A stretch of DNA of 17,268 bases from Patescibacteria group bacterium (GCA_018818755.1 JAHIRL010000040.1:1-17268); one strand, 5' to 3'; positions 1-7,432 are shown, counted from the stretch's first letter. Made by a program: numbers and translations. Notes: generated by a model from the sequence alone, not told the origin.

Positions 1-430
1 AAACCATCGCAATATCAATCCCCAAATCCGCCTGAATTTCCACAACTTTCTCCGGGGTCAAAAAAAGATCCGCCCCATCAATATGCGACTGAAACTTTAC
101 CCCCTCCTCAGTTATTTTTCGAATCCGCGACAAGGACAAAACCTGAAAACCACCCGAATCAGTTAAAATCGGCCCATTCCAATTCATGAATTTAGCAAGC
201 CCACCCCGCTCCTTTATCATCTTTTCTCCAGGCCTAAGGTGCAAATGATAAGTATTGGACAAAATAATTTCAAAACCCATCGCAGAAATGTCACAAGGCT
301 CAAGCGCCCCCTTAACAGCACCAACAGTAGCAATTGGCATAAAAAAAGGCGTTTGAATTTTTCCATGCGCAGTAGTCAATTCCCCTCTGCGAGCCTTACC
401 ATCTTTATTTTTAAGTTCGTATATTTTCAT
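1..430 (-). CDS. tgt: tRNA-guanine (queuine/preQ1) transglycosylase, N-terminal 143 residues, cut by window start
   Basis: Tgt exchanges the guanine at wobble position 34 of GUN-anticodon tRNAs for preQ1 (most bacteria) or queuine (salvage types). The frame read from the ATG at 428-430 gives a clear Tgt N-terminus: PFFMPIATVGAVKGAL at residues 28-43, SNTYHLHLRPG at 58-68 and the substrate-binding TDSGGFQ at 90-96, whose Asp91 corresponds to the active-site aspartate of the family. The zinc site and the second catalytic Asp lie beyond the window. The segment at 31-37 (MPIATVG) differs from the common proteobacterial MPVGTQG. The ATG lies 14 bp after the stop of the HAD gene, so the two probably share a transcript. 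A queuosine-precursor transporter lies about 2 kb away. Identity is secure; whether the substrate is queuine or preQ1 cannot be told from this part. Confidence 0.95.
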   Translation of the reverse strand, partial: MKIYELKNKDGKARRGELTTAHGKIQTPFFMPIATVGAVKGALEPCDISAMGFEIILSNTYHLHLRPGEKMIKERGGLAKFMNWNGPILTDSGGFQVLSLSRIRKITEEGVKFQSHIDGADLFLTPEKVVEIQADLGIDIAMV

Positions 431-444
431 GCGCACAAAATACA

Positions 445-1569
445 CTAATAAGTAGCACAAAGGAATCTTTCATCCATCGCCTCCTGCCCAACAGCTTCAA
501 GAAGTCGACCATTGAAAGTTTTTGTAATAGAATCGACACTTTTCCCAACACCAACAAACACCCCTCCTTCCCTAAGTACCTTTTCCGCCATATGGAAATC
601 CCCATTACTATCACCAGCGGCAAACAAATGTTTTTTCCTATATAGCTGTGCCAATTCTTCTGCCACTTCCGCCTTTCTCAAACCAATAACCGGACGACCT
701 TCAATTAAAGAATTAAGACAACCACCACGAACCATCTTAAGACGCGTTCCCACAATGCGTTCAATCAAATCCTTATAAACACCACCCCTAATAAAAGTAT
801 CAGCAATTTTATATAAATTTGTCGTCACCACAGTTCCAAGAACACCACAATCCTCAACCAGAATCCTTGTAAGCTCCTGCACCTTTTGCACCACCCTAAT
901 ATCTCGATCAATTTCAACGGGCGGCTCATTTACAACTTTCAATCTCCCCCCCAAAGAATCCTGATTTACATCATAGGACTGGAGAAGAATATTGTCATCT
1001 TCAGTTCTATCCATCGCCCCAAGAACCAAAGATCGAACTCTTTCGAAATTTTTTGAAGCAAAAAACCTCGTTCGCATAAGATAAGCCAACTTAAAATGTT
1101 TCCCCATATACGGTTCCATAGAAATCACCAACCCATCCATCAAAACCATTTTATATGCAAACTCATTAACCAAAGGATGAGACAAATCCAACTCCTCCTG
1201 CCGAATTTTAGCCAACTTGATAGCTCTATATAGCAAACAGATATCTTCCTTCAAATCCAAAATCATCCTACATTTAGCCGCATCCATCCCCTCAAAAGAA
1301 TCAAAAACCCCCTCTGCTCCAGCCTGCAAGGTCACAAAATAGTCTTTTGGCAAAAGCAAACCCCTAAACCTATTTAGATCAAAAGTCCAAAAAGTTGAAT
1401 CTCCCAATTTCTGTAAAAACACCAAAATTCCCAAATCCTGCTCATACATCGTCCCATCCATATCCGAAGTAAGCAAACCATTGGCAAGCTCCTCCTGAGA
1501 ATAAAGAGATAACACCTTTTCCTCAAAATCAACCTTCTCACCCTTATTGTTCAATAGTAGCAAAGACAT
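445..1569 (-). CDS. HAD-superfamily hydrolase with large cap domain
   Basis: A 374-residue protein with the HAD phosphatase signature in order: motif I SDMDGT at residues 35-40 (nucleophile Asp36, acid/base Asp38), a likely motif II Thr249/Thr250, motif III Lys299 in IGLRKAEVAEEL, and motif IV GDSNGD at 319-324. The roughly 200 residues between motifs I and II form a large insert, as expected for a C1-type cap. The motif IV spacing resembles phosphoserine-phosphatase-like members, but the cap is not recognisable and the substrate is unknown. The first ATG is used; the predicted transcription start is about 14 nt upstream and there is no Shine-Dalgarno sequence. It is probably the first gene of a two-gene unit with tgt. 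A link to queuosine metabolism (for example dephosphorylating a salvaged nucleotide) is only a guess from position. Confidence 0.82.
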   Translation of the reverse strand: MSLLLLNNKGEKVDFEEKVLSLYSQEELANGLLTSDMDGTMYEQDLGILVFLQKLGDSTFWTFDLNRFRGLLLPKDYFVTLQAGAEGVFDSFEGMDAAKCRMILDLKEDICLLYRAIKLAKIRQEELDLSHPLVNEFAYKMVLMDGLVISMEPYMGKHFKLAYLMRTRFFASKNFERVRSLVLGAMDRTEDDNILLQSYDVNQDSLGGRLKVVNEPPVEIDRDIRVVQKVQELTRILVEDCGVLGTVVTTNLYKIADTFIRGGVYKDLIERIVGTRLKMVRGGCLNSLIEGRPVIGLRKAEVAEELAQLYRKKHLFAAGDSNGDFHMAEKVLREGGVFVGVGKSVDSITKTFNGRLLEAVGQEAMDERFLCATY

Positions 1570-1589
1570 AAAAAAATTTATAAGCAGAA

Positions 1590-1618
1590 AATATAAAGAT
1601 AAGCTATACTCAAGTCAA
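1590..1618 (-). promoter_or_regulatory. Promoter of the HAD hydrolase-tgt unit
   Basis: On the minus strand a -35 TTGACT (1618-1613) is separated by exactly 17 bp from a -10 TATATT (1595-1590). The expected start, near 1583, leaves a leader of about 14 nt before the ATG at 1569. The promoter overlaps the -10 of the divergent reductase gene. Confidence 0.75.
1605..1610 (+). promoter_or_regulatory. Candidate -10 box (TATACT) for the ferredoxin-reductase-like gene
   Basis: TATACT lies 25 bp before the ATG at 1636, giving an expected start near 1617. No good -35 is seen at 16-18 bp upstream (1582-1587 reads AAGCAG). The box lies inside the spacer of the divergent HAD promoter. Confidence 0.45.
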
Positions 1619-1635
1619 ATCTAAAACCCTCAAAT

Positions 1636-2322
1636 ATGGGACTTCAAAAAGCCACAATCCAAAGTAAAAAAAATCTCACCGAAGATATTTTCGAACTAAT
1701 CCTAAAACCACAAGAACCACTCGCCTACGAAGCCGGCCAATTTATTACGATAAAAATAAACGACGGCCAAAAAACTCCCTGCTTCCGCGCCTACTCCATA
1801 GCCTCAGCCCCAAACACGCCGCTCACTCTCTGCATAAAACTCATGCAAGACGGCCGCGGCAGCAACTGGCTTCATCAGCTAAAACCCGCGCAAGAGATTG
1901 AATTTCTCGGACCAAACGGCAAACTCACATTTCAAAATCAATCAAGCCCCAGCTACTTTATCGCCACCGGAACCGGCATCGCTCCCCTAAAATCAATGAT
2001 CGAAGACCAACTAAAAAAAGGCAACAAATCCTCCATCCAATTGATTTTTGGCGTTCGCTACATTTCCGGAGTTTTCTACGAAAACCAACTAAAATCCCTA
2101 ACCGCATCCCACCCAAATTTCAGCTACAAAATAGCTATCTCTCAACCAGAATCCCCAAACAACCCCCACCTCACAGGTCGCGTAACCGACCATCTCAAAA
2201 ACCTCGACCCCAAAGCCCAATACTACCTCTGTGGCCTAAGCCCCATGATAAATAGCGTCAGCGAGATCCTTACAAAGCAAGGGGTTCCCACCGACGCCAT
2301 CCATTTTGAAAAATACGACTAA
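1636..2322 (+). CDS. FAD/NAD(P)-binding oxidoreductase, ferredoxin-NADP reductase family
   Basis: A 228-residue flavoprotein of the FNR fold. The N-terminal beta-barrel carries the FAD motif RAYS at residues 51-54 (RAYSIASAP). The C-terminal Rossmann half has the NAD(P) motif ATGTGIAP at 110-117 and the late YLCG at 197-200. There is no 2Fe-2S or globin domain, so this is a stand-alone reductase module that would move electrons between NAD(P)H and an unknown partner such as a ferredoxin or flavodoxin. The length is typical of short soluble FNR-like proteins. No start inside the window competes with the ATG at 1636. The gene converges on the YhhQ transporter gene, and the two stops interlock (4-bp overlap at 2319-2322). 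The physiological partner is unknown. Confidence 0.9.
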   Translation: MGLQKATIQSKKNLTEDIFELILKPQEPLAYEAGQFITIKINDGQKTPCFRAYSIASAPNTPLTLCIKLMQDGRGSNWLHQLKPAQEIEFLGPNGKLTFQNQSSPSYFIATGTGIAPLKSMIEDQLKKGNKSSIQLIFGVRYISGVFYENQLKSLTASHPNFSYKIAISQPESPNNPHLTGRVTDHLKNLDPKAQYYLCGLSPMINSVSEILTKQGVPTDAIHFEKYD

Positions 2323-3083
2323 TCTTTCTCGGCCTTAATAGGTTCGCGATGTCCGCGCGCCCACCAAACTCCAAGATAAGCAAAAGGTGTATCCAATAAT
2401 GCAAAAAGCACCTTAAAGATGTAATAAGGTAAAATGAGTTTTATAACTAGCGTAGCTGGGAAAGTTTCCGGATTGTAGAAAGCCACAAACATAAAAATGG
2501 AAGAATCAAGCAATTGGCTCACTATTGTTGAAAGATTATTTCTTAGCCACAGATATTTCCCTTTTGTTTTGATCTTCCAAAAATTGAAAGCCCAAATATC
2601 GTGCATCTGAGCAAGATAAAAAGCCAAAATACTAGCCGCGGCCATTCTCATCGAAGTAGAAAAAATCGATTTATAAGCCTCATTCATCTCCATAAATCTC
2701 TCCGCAGGCGGAAGATGGACAGAAACAAAAGTGATAAAAATCATCGCCATCATCGACAAAACACCAATAAACACAAAATCCTTGGTGGTTTCTCGCCCCC
2801 AAACCTCTTCCACAATGTCTGTAATCAAAAACATTAGCGGAACTGTCAAAATCCCAACACTCACATGAATCATGTTGAAAAATTTGTAACTAAGCAAATC
2901 GTTGCCAGTTACAGCCAAAATTTGGTTAAAAATCCAAATAATCGGCGCAAAAATAACATTGAACGGCATTGCAAGCCATCCGGGGATGTCAAAATCGGTA
3001 ATTTTGGCACCCAGTACATTCGCCAAAATCAGGGACATCACAAAGATACCCAACAAAAATTGGCGCTTCCTTTCTGTACTCAT
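2319..3083 (-). CDS. yhhQ: Queuosine precursor transporter, YhhQ/QPTR (VUT) family
   Basis: A 254-residue polytopic membrane protein with about six predicted helices. Family marks are LILANVLGAKI near residue 18, a polar TDIVEEVWGR at 88-97 (the TDIxxExxG element of the family), LRNNLSTIVSQLLDS at 180-194, and YYIFKVLFALLDTP at 220-233. Members import queuosine precursors (preQ1, preQ0 or queuine), which Tgt then inserts into tRNA. With tgt about 2 kb away and no de novo queuosine gene in the window, a salvage role is the natural reading. No convincing promoter is seen in the 85 bp before it; it may be read through from the upstream tRNA-Leu gene, or be governed by the inverted repeat at 3107-3168. 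Which precursor is carried cannot be decided here. Confidence 0.88.
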   Translation of the reverse strand: MSTERKRQFLLGIFVMSLILANVLGAKITDFDIPGWLAMPFNVIFAPIIWIFNQILAVTGNDLLSYKFFNMIHVSVGILTVPLMFLITDIVEEVWGRETTKDFVFIGVLSMMAMIFITFVSVHLPPAERFMEMNEAYKSIFSTSMRMAAASILAFYLAQMHDIWAFNFWKIKTKGKYLWLRNNLSTIVSQLLDSSIFMFVAFYNPETFPATLVIKLILPYYIFKVLFALLDTPFAYLGVWWARGHREPIKAEKD

Positions 3084-3106
3084 ACTAAAAGGGTTAAGAA
3101 TAAAAT

Positions 3107-3168
3107 CTTTTTAGGGATCAAAGTGATATGAAAGAAAGCAGCAAACACGTCACTCTCCTCCTAAAAAG
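3107..3168 (-). repeat. Nested inverted repeat between tRNA-Leu and yhhQ
   Basis: A perfect 9-bp inverted repeat, CTTTTTAGG (3107-3115) and CCTAAAAAG (3160-3168), encloses a second 5-bp pair, AGTGA/TCACT. As minus-strand RNA it would form a long imperfect hairpin starting directly after the encoded CCA of tRNA-Leu and followed by AUUUUAUUC. It could act as a tRNA 3' processing or termination structure or as a 5' element of yhhQ. It does not match the preQ1-I riboswitch pattern. Confidence 0.5.
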
Positions 3169-3255
3169 TGGTGCCCGGAGCGGGAATCGAACCCGCACTC
3201 CATTGCTGGAACAGGATTTTAAGTCCTGCGTGTCTACCAATTCCACCATCCGGGC
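3169..3255 (-). tRNA. tRNA-Leu(UAA), CCA encoded
   Basis: The minus strand folds as a class II tRNA: acceptor arms GCCCGGA/TCCGGGC (3249-3255 and 3173-3179) pair perfectly, the discriminator is A, and CCA is encoded at 3169-3171. The D arm contains TGGTAGACAC, the anticodon stem CAGGA/TCCTG encloses the loop CTTAAAA with anticodon TAA (3219-3221), a long variable arm follows, and the T arm is GCGGG-TTCGATT-CCCGC. It reads leucine UUA (and UUG by wobble). The long variable arm and the discriminator A agree with leucine. Confidence 0.97.
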
Positions 3256-3321
3256 ATGCTCAAGCCTTATCCATTTTTCATTTTTTCCTCAATACAGTCA
3301 ACCAAATGACCCTTCCACGCC

Positions 3322-3350
3322 TTGCAAGAATAGGCTTTTTGTGCTAGAAT
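3322..3350 (+). promoter_or_regulatory. Promoter of the lysozyme-like protein gene
   Basis: TTGCAA (3322-3327), a 17-bp spacer, then TAGAAT (3345-3350), preceded by TGC to give an extended -10 TGCTAGAAT. The expected start near 3357 leaves about 14 nt before the ATG at 3371. The AAGGA at 3353-3357 lies at or before that start, so it is not a likely ribosome binding site. Confidence 0.65.
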
Positions 3351-3370
3351 ATAAGGATTTAACTGAATCT

Positions 3371-4669
3371 ATGCCAATAGAAAAACCCGAATCAAAAATA
3401 GAAAGCAAAAAAGAAAAAAGCAAAATTTCAATGTGGGAAAGTCTCACAGCGGAAAGCCTTAGTACACAAGAAACGGCCCCACACAGAGGTAAATTACACA
3501 AAAATCTTACCGAAAGCATCAAAGATATCGATTCTCACGACGACAGACAAACACTTGCAAACAAAAAAATCGAAGACATCCGCTTTTCACCTCTCTTCAG
3601 CAAAGACGATTACAAAGCCGAAACAAAGGCTCGCCTTGCCGCCTACACAAGTTCACACAAAAATGACTGGTTCACCCTGGACTATGAGAGTGTAGATGAA
3701 AGACACGAAACAAAAGTTGGGCTCGGCGAAATTTTCGGTTTTGACCCCAGCATCACAGACTTAGTCGTCCAAAAAACCGACGGCACTCTAATCTACGGAG
3801 AACGCGCCGTCATCAACAATCGGGTCTGTTTCCGAAACAAAGCCACCGGACTCTATCTGGCAACCTTTTCCGGCGACAAAGTCCGCATCCTAAATGAAAA
3901 AGAACTCTCTCCGGAAGAAATCACCGCTCAGTTAACAAAAGACCAGGCAATCCGTACAAAAGGACGCCAGGAATACCTGGCCTATCAAATCAAACTAAAA
4001 GAAAGGGACAAAATAGGTTCAAAAATGAACGAATTACTTGCCGCCATAAACAAATCACACCCAAATATCACAGATAAAGAAACCTATCGTCTAGCGGCAG
4101 AAGAAGCAAAAAAACAGCTAAAAACTGTACCAGAAGAAGAACAAAAATATTTAAAGATTGTAATAATGGATTGCGAAAAGAATATTGAAGCATTGGACAA
4201 AGCTCCAAAATTCAATCTATCAGCCTACAAAAGCGCCATTGCCGATATTGAAAGTAATCATAATTACATTGCCAGAAATGACGACAAAGGCCGTAAAAAA
4301 AAAGTGGTTCCCGGAAAATGGGCTTTTGGCAAATACCAATTCATCAGCAATACGGCAAACAGATATGGAGCAAAGCTTGATCCGCAAAACCCGGAATCCT
4401 TTCTAAAAAACGAATATCTCCAAGAAACAATCATGAACAACTACACCCTCGAAAATCTAAACAAAATTCTTTCACACGGAGAAAAAACCTTAACACGCTT
4501 CCAAGATAACGGTTATTCAATCAACCAAATTCTCGCAGCCATGCATTTTTCAGGTTCCGGCTCAATAGACTACGCAAATGCCACAATAAAAGAAGGAAGG
4601 AAGGACTGGCTTGGAGGAAGCGTAGCCACATACATCAAAAAAACTGAAACAAAACTCAATCTTGGCTAA
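3371..4669 (+). CDS. Protein with C-terminal lysozyme-like/lytic transglycosylase domain
   Basis: The frame is open upstream to 3128, but that part crosses tRNA-Leu and the promoter, so the ATG at 3371 (432 residues) is chosen. Residues 1-110 are charged and low in structure. Residues 115-175 look like a small beta-rich domain (GLGEIFGFDPSITDLVV, then GERAVINNRVCFRN). Residues 185-275 are helical and charged, likely coiled coil. Residues 283-430 resemble the SLT/lysozyme fold: AIADIESNHNY with the presumed catalytic Glu294, then KWAFGKYQFISNTA (317-330), the usual GKYQF element after the catalytic helix. The family cleaves peptidoglycan glycan strands. No signal peptide or membrane helix is visible, so export would need another route, or the protein may act in lysis or on structures reached from inside. 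The stop is 2 bp from the convergent mscS stop. Confidence 0.75.
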   Translation: MPIEKPESKIESKKEKSKISMWESLTAESLSTQETAPHRGKLHKNLTESIKDIDSHDDRQTLANKKIEDIRFSPLFSKDDYKAETKARLAAYTSSHKNDWFTLDYESVDERHETKVGLGEIFGFDPSITDLVVQKTDGTLIYGERAVINNRVCFRNKATGLYLATFSGDKVRILNEKELSPEEITAQLTKDQAIRTKGRQEYLAYQIKLKERDKIGSKMNELLAAINKSHPNITDKETYRLAAEEAKKQLKTVPEEEQKYLKIVIMDCEKNIEALDKAPKFNLSAYKSAIADIESNHNYIARNDDKGRKKKVVPGKWAFGKYQFISNTANRYGAKLDPQNPESFLKNEYLQETIMNNYTLENLNKILSHGEKTLTRFQDNGYSINQILAAMHFSGSGSIDYANATIKEGRKDWLGGSVATYIKKTETKLNLG

Positions 4670-4671
4670 AT

Positions 4672-5730
4672 TTATTTTTGCACATAAACCGTCTGAGTTG
4701 GGAAAGCCATCTCAATCCCGGCTTTTTCAAAAGCCTTTTTAATCTCGAAATTTATATTCTGCTGAGCCTCAAGAAAATCGGTATAATCGGGAGTCAAAAC
4801 ATAATAAATCACAGAGAATTTCAAACTAAAATCTCCAAAAGCTGTAAAGTAAGACCTGCAAAACTCCACTTTATTCGTAGCTTCAATAATCTTCTTAACC
4901 AGGCCATTGATTTTTTTAAGCTTGGCCGAAGAAGTGTCATAAGTCACACCAATCTCAAAATCCGCCCTTCTTCTGCTCATTTTTTTAAAATTTCTGATCC
5001 TTTCACTCGTCAACTCTTTATTGGAAATAATCAGCAAATCCCCCTGCATAGTTCTTATTCTGGTTGATTTTAAACCAATCTTTTCGACCTCACCATCATG
5101 ATCCCCCACCACAATGTAATCCCCGATTTCAAAAGGCCTATCAAAATAAATGGTAAAGGAACTAAAAATATCTCCCAATATATTCTGAACAGCCAAAGCC
5201 ACAGCCACACCTCCAATCCCCAAACTGGCAATAAGGGAATTGATATTCACACCCAAATTAGACAAAATCAACAAAACAGCAGTCGCCCAAAGAACAATCC
5301 TCACAACTAAACGCAATCCCGTAAAAGTAGTTATTGCCTGGTCATTCTCATCGCGCGTACCCATAAAATACAAATTGAGACAATACACAACAAGCTTCTG
5401 CACAAATCTTACTATTTGATAAACAACCACGATCAAAAATACTGCTTTGATAATTTTTAAAGCCAGCTCCGACCTTACCAAGTGAATCAAAGGAAAATAC
5501 AAAGCCACAATCAGATAAAATCCGGTAGACATACTCCCGATTATCTCCACAAGCACATCGTCAAAATCGTTCTTGGTATTTTTTGCAATTTTCTTAAGCC
5601 GCACAACAACCACGGTTTCAAACAACTTAAACAGCAAAAACAAAGCAATAAAAATCAAGAAAGCTTTCGAAAAATCATAAACAGTATTCTGACCTAGCTG
5701 ATAAGCCAGAATTTCTTTGATATCAAACAT
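4672..5730 (-). CDS. mscS: Small-conductance mechanosensitive channel, MscS family
   Basis: A 352-residue member of the MscS family that opens under membrane tension to release osmolytes. Helices lie near residues 20-45, 70-85, 90-120 and 140-160. The pore helix and linker follow (SLGIGGVAVALAVQNILGDIFSS, 169-191), then the conserved FDRPFEIGDYI at 196-206 starting the beta domain, and a cytosolic alpha/beta domain ending in AFPTQTVYV (342-350), which is the standard family terminus. The longer N-terminal part adds helices relative to the 286-residue E. coli MscS. It has its own -10 (TATAAT, 5765-5760) although it lies only 38 bp after the metal exporter gene. The leader of about 23 nt carries no Shine-Dalgarno sequence. 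Confidence 0.94.
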   Translation of the reverse strand: MFDIKEILAYQLGQNTVYDFSKAFLIFIALFLLFKLFETVVVVRLKKIAKNTKNDFDDVLVEIIGSMSTGFYLIVALYFPLIHLVRSELALKIIKAVFLIVVVYQIVRFVQKLVVYCLNLYFMGTRDENDQAITTFTGLRLVVRIVLWATAVLLILSNLGVNINSLIASLGIGGVAVALAVQNILGDIFSSFTIYFDRPFEIGDYIVVGDHDGEVEKIGLKSTRIRTMQGDLLIISNKELTSERIRNFKKMSRRRADFEIGVTYDTSSAKLKKINGLVKKIIEATNKVEFCRSYFTAFGDFSLKFSVIYYVLTPDYTDFLEAQQNINFEIKKAFEKAGIEMAFPTQTVYVQK

Positions 5731-5759
5731 AGGGCGAAGGTTTAAAAAATTCCGAACAA

Positions 5760-5765
5760 ATTATA
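5760..5765 (-). promoter_or_regulatory. -10 box (TATAAT) of mscS
   Basis: A perfect TATAAT on the minus strand (5765-5760) sits 29 bp before the mscS ATG at 5730. At 16 bp further upstream the sequence is TTTGAT, a weak -35 placed over the last codons of the upstream exporter gene. Confidence 0.55.
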
Positions 5766-5768
5766 ACA

Positions 5769-6935
5769 TCAAGAGCTAAAAATCAAAAACAAACATCCCA
5801 CCACAATCCCGATAAATCCCGTTAAAATCGTCAACCAAAAAGCCGCCCGCTTATCCAGACAAATCAAAGGAAGCATCGCATCTCCATCCTGAGAAAGCAT
5901 TTGTGCCACAAGAGCAGGAAAAGGCACAAGCCCTTTCATAAACAAACTCACAAAAATAATCTGCATCCCACAACCCGGGATCATCCCCACCAAAGCCCCT
6001 ATCACAATTGAAACCGCCCCAATAGAAACCAAATTCTCCGCAATAACCGTCTCCCCAACAAAATAAGCCAAAATCTCATAAGCTAAAAAAGCCACGAAAA
6101 TCCACACCCCGACAAAAGATGTCTCCTTAACATTATGTACCAAAGTCTCCCGCAAACTCGTTCGCTTAATCTCCTCTTCTTCATGAGAATCATCCGCAAA
6201 ATATCTCTTGGCAGCAATCATAAAAAACAAGGACACCAAAACCCCCACAGATCCAACAACACTCACCCACCCCCCTTCAAAATTAATCCCGAACAACTGC
6301 AGACTTCCCACAAACAATCCTACAAAAAGCACCACAAAATAAACAAAATAAAGCTTATGCGTAATATAATAACCAACATCATGCTGTTCGCCGCACCTGC
6401 GCCCGTCACCACAATGCAAAGCCCGGCCGTACTCATCCCCCAACTCGTGCCCGATATGAGAACTCACCAACCCAGACGCTCTGCACCCACATCGACATTT
6501 CTTAAACTTTCCCACCCTAACTCCCCGCCCCCGCACATCCAAATTCATATAATCCACCAAATAACCAAAAATCAAGGCTACGACAAAACTTATCAATGTA
6601 ATCTGTAAAAAAACAACCGCCGATTTCGTTAGTAAAACAAAGGCCGCATCTCCCGCAGTCGCCAGCAAAGTGGCAACCACAGTACCAAAAGAAACCGATC
6701 CCCGCACATAAAGCGGCATAAGCAAAATCGCCCCACCACAACCCGGCATAATTCCCAACAAAGCACCAAACAAGGGCTGCCACTTCTTGCTTCGCTCAAT
6801 CTTCCCAATCAGCGCCCCACCATTTTTGTAATCGAAATAATTAAAAACAATCAAAACCGCCCCCACAAAGACAGTCACCCCCACAAAGGAATCCGTAGCT
6901 GACTTTACAACTAATTCAAGCAAATCATAAAACAT
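5769..6935 (-). CDS. Putative 10-TM heavy-metal/manganese exporter, ArsP_2-like family
   Basis: A 388-residue membrane protein built from two halves. Each half carries a PGCG element followed by a short GDA element: MPGCGGAILLMPLYVRG (63-79) with ATAGDA (92-97), and IPGCGMQIIFVSLFMKG (319-335) with SQDGDA (348-353). This duplicated pattern is that of the family named putative 10-TM heavy-metal exporter (ArsP_2), also annotated as putative manganese transporter. Between the halves, residues 147-193 form a loop rich in Cys and His (C147, C149, C151, H160, H163, H174, C175, C181, H185, H193), a plausible metal-binding site. A second acidic/His stretch DDSHEEEE lies at 248-255. The substrate (Mn, As or other) is unproven. 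A -10-like TATAAG (6950-6945) lies just 9 nt before the ATG. Confidence 0.82.
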   Translation of the reverse strand: MFYDLLELVVKSATDSFVGVTVFVGAVLIVFNYFDYKNGGALIGKIERSKKWQPLFGALLGIMPGCGGAILLMPLYVRGSVSFGTVVATLLATAGDAAFVLLTKSAVVFLQITLISFVVALIFGYLVDYMNLDVRGRGVRVGKFKKCRCGCRASGLVSSHIGHELGDEYGRALHCGDGRRCGEQHDVGYYITHKLYFVYFVVLFVGLFVGSLQLFGINFEGGWVSVVGSVGVLVSLFFMIAAKRYFADDSHEEEEIKRTSLRETLVHNVKETSFVGVWIFVAFLAYEILAYFVGETVIAENLVSIGAVSIVIGALVGMIPGCGMQIIFVSLFMKGLVPFPALVAQMLSQDGDAMLPLICLDKRAAFWLTILTGFIGIVVGCLFLIFSS

Positions 6936-6985
6936 ACAAAGACACTTATATCACAGATTAAAGCAATTGACATAATCGATCCATC

Positions 6986-7393
6986 CTAAACTCCCCTATT
7001 CTTCTCCTCCTTACCATTAACATAAACTCGCATTTCCGGCTGTATTTGAACCTGCACCGGCCCAAACTCAGTCTCCAATTTCAATTGCGTAAATTTGGCC
7101 GGCAACTTTGCCACAGCATCAAAAAGATCCTTACTGGCATGCGCCAAAGCCTCTTCCTTGCTCACCTTCATCTCCCTCATTTTATTATAAAACTCATCTT
7201 TTTTGAGATCCTCCAAATAATCCTCCTCCATTCCCTTAATCTGTCCACGCAAATCCCTATAAGCAGACTTCAATTGCTCATATTGATCATTATCAATCTT
7301 CTCTTCAGCCTTCATATCCTTCTTGATTCCTTTAATATCCTCCTTAAACTTGGCGATATCCTTCAGGGCCAAAGCAATCTTGTCCTCAATCAT
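6986..7393 (-). CDS. Hypothetical coiled-coil protein
   Basis: A 135-residue soluble protein that I do not recognise. Residues 1-75 are a highly charged helix with heptad-like spacing (KDIAKFKEDIKGIKKDMKAE and following), likely a coiled coil. Residues 76-105 are amphipathic helix, and 105-130 look like a short beta hairpin (KLETEFGPVQVQIQPEMRVYVNGKE). No signal peptide or membrane segment is present. It has its own extended -10 and stands 50 bp upstream of the exporter gene on the same strand, so readthrough into that gene is possible. Confidence 0.75.
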   Translation of the reverse strand: MIEDKIALALKDIAKFKEDIKGIKKDMKAEEKIDNDQYEQLKSAYRDLRGQIKGMEEDYLEDLKKDEFYNKMREMKVSKEEALAHASKDLFDAVAKLPAKFTQLKLETEFGPVQVQIQPEMRVYVNGKEEKNRGV

Positions 7394-7423
7394 AAAAATG
7401 GGGTAAAAAAATTATGCCCGATC

Positions 7424-7432
7424 ATTCTAGCA
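7424..7432 (-). promoter_or_regulatory. Extended -10 (TGCTAGAAT) for the coiled-coil gene
   Basis: TGCTAGAAT on the minus strand (7432-7424) lies about 31 bp before the ATG at 7393. The -35 region is weak (CTTTGA at 17 bp). The same nine bases form the -10 of the lysozyme-like gene (3342-3350), which supports a real motif. Confidence 0.5.

Noticed and set aside
3084..3168. preQ1 riboswitch upstream of yhhQ
   Set aside because: I looked for the short C-rich-loop stem and A-rich tail of preQ1-I and did not find them; only an unclassified inverted repeat is present.
3128..3370. Upstream extension of the lysozyme-like gene to an ATG at 3128
   Set aside because: The extension reads through tRNA-Leu in antisense and through the promoter at 3322-3350; the ATG at 3371 lies just after that promoter.
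6517..6783. 88-residue minus-strand frame within the exporter gene
   Set aside because: Another frame of a well-supported transporter gene; no independent evidence of coding.
6967..6972. TTGACA on the plus strand as a promoter
   Set aside because: No -10 at 16-18 bp downstream, and the downstream gene is on the other strand.
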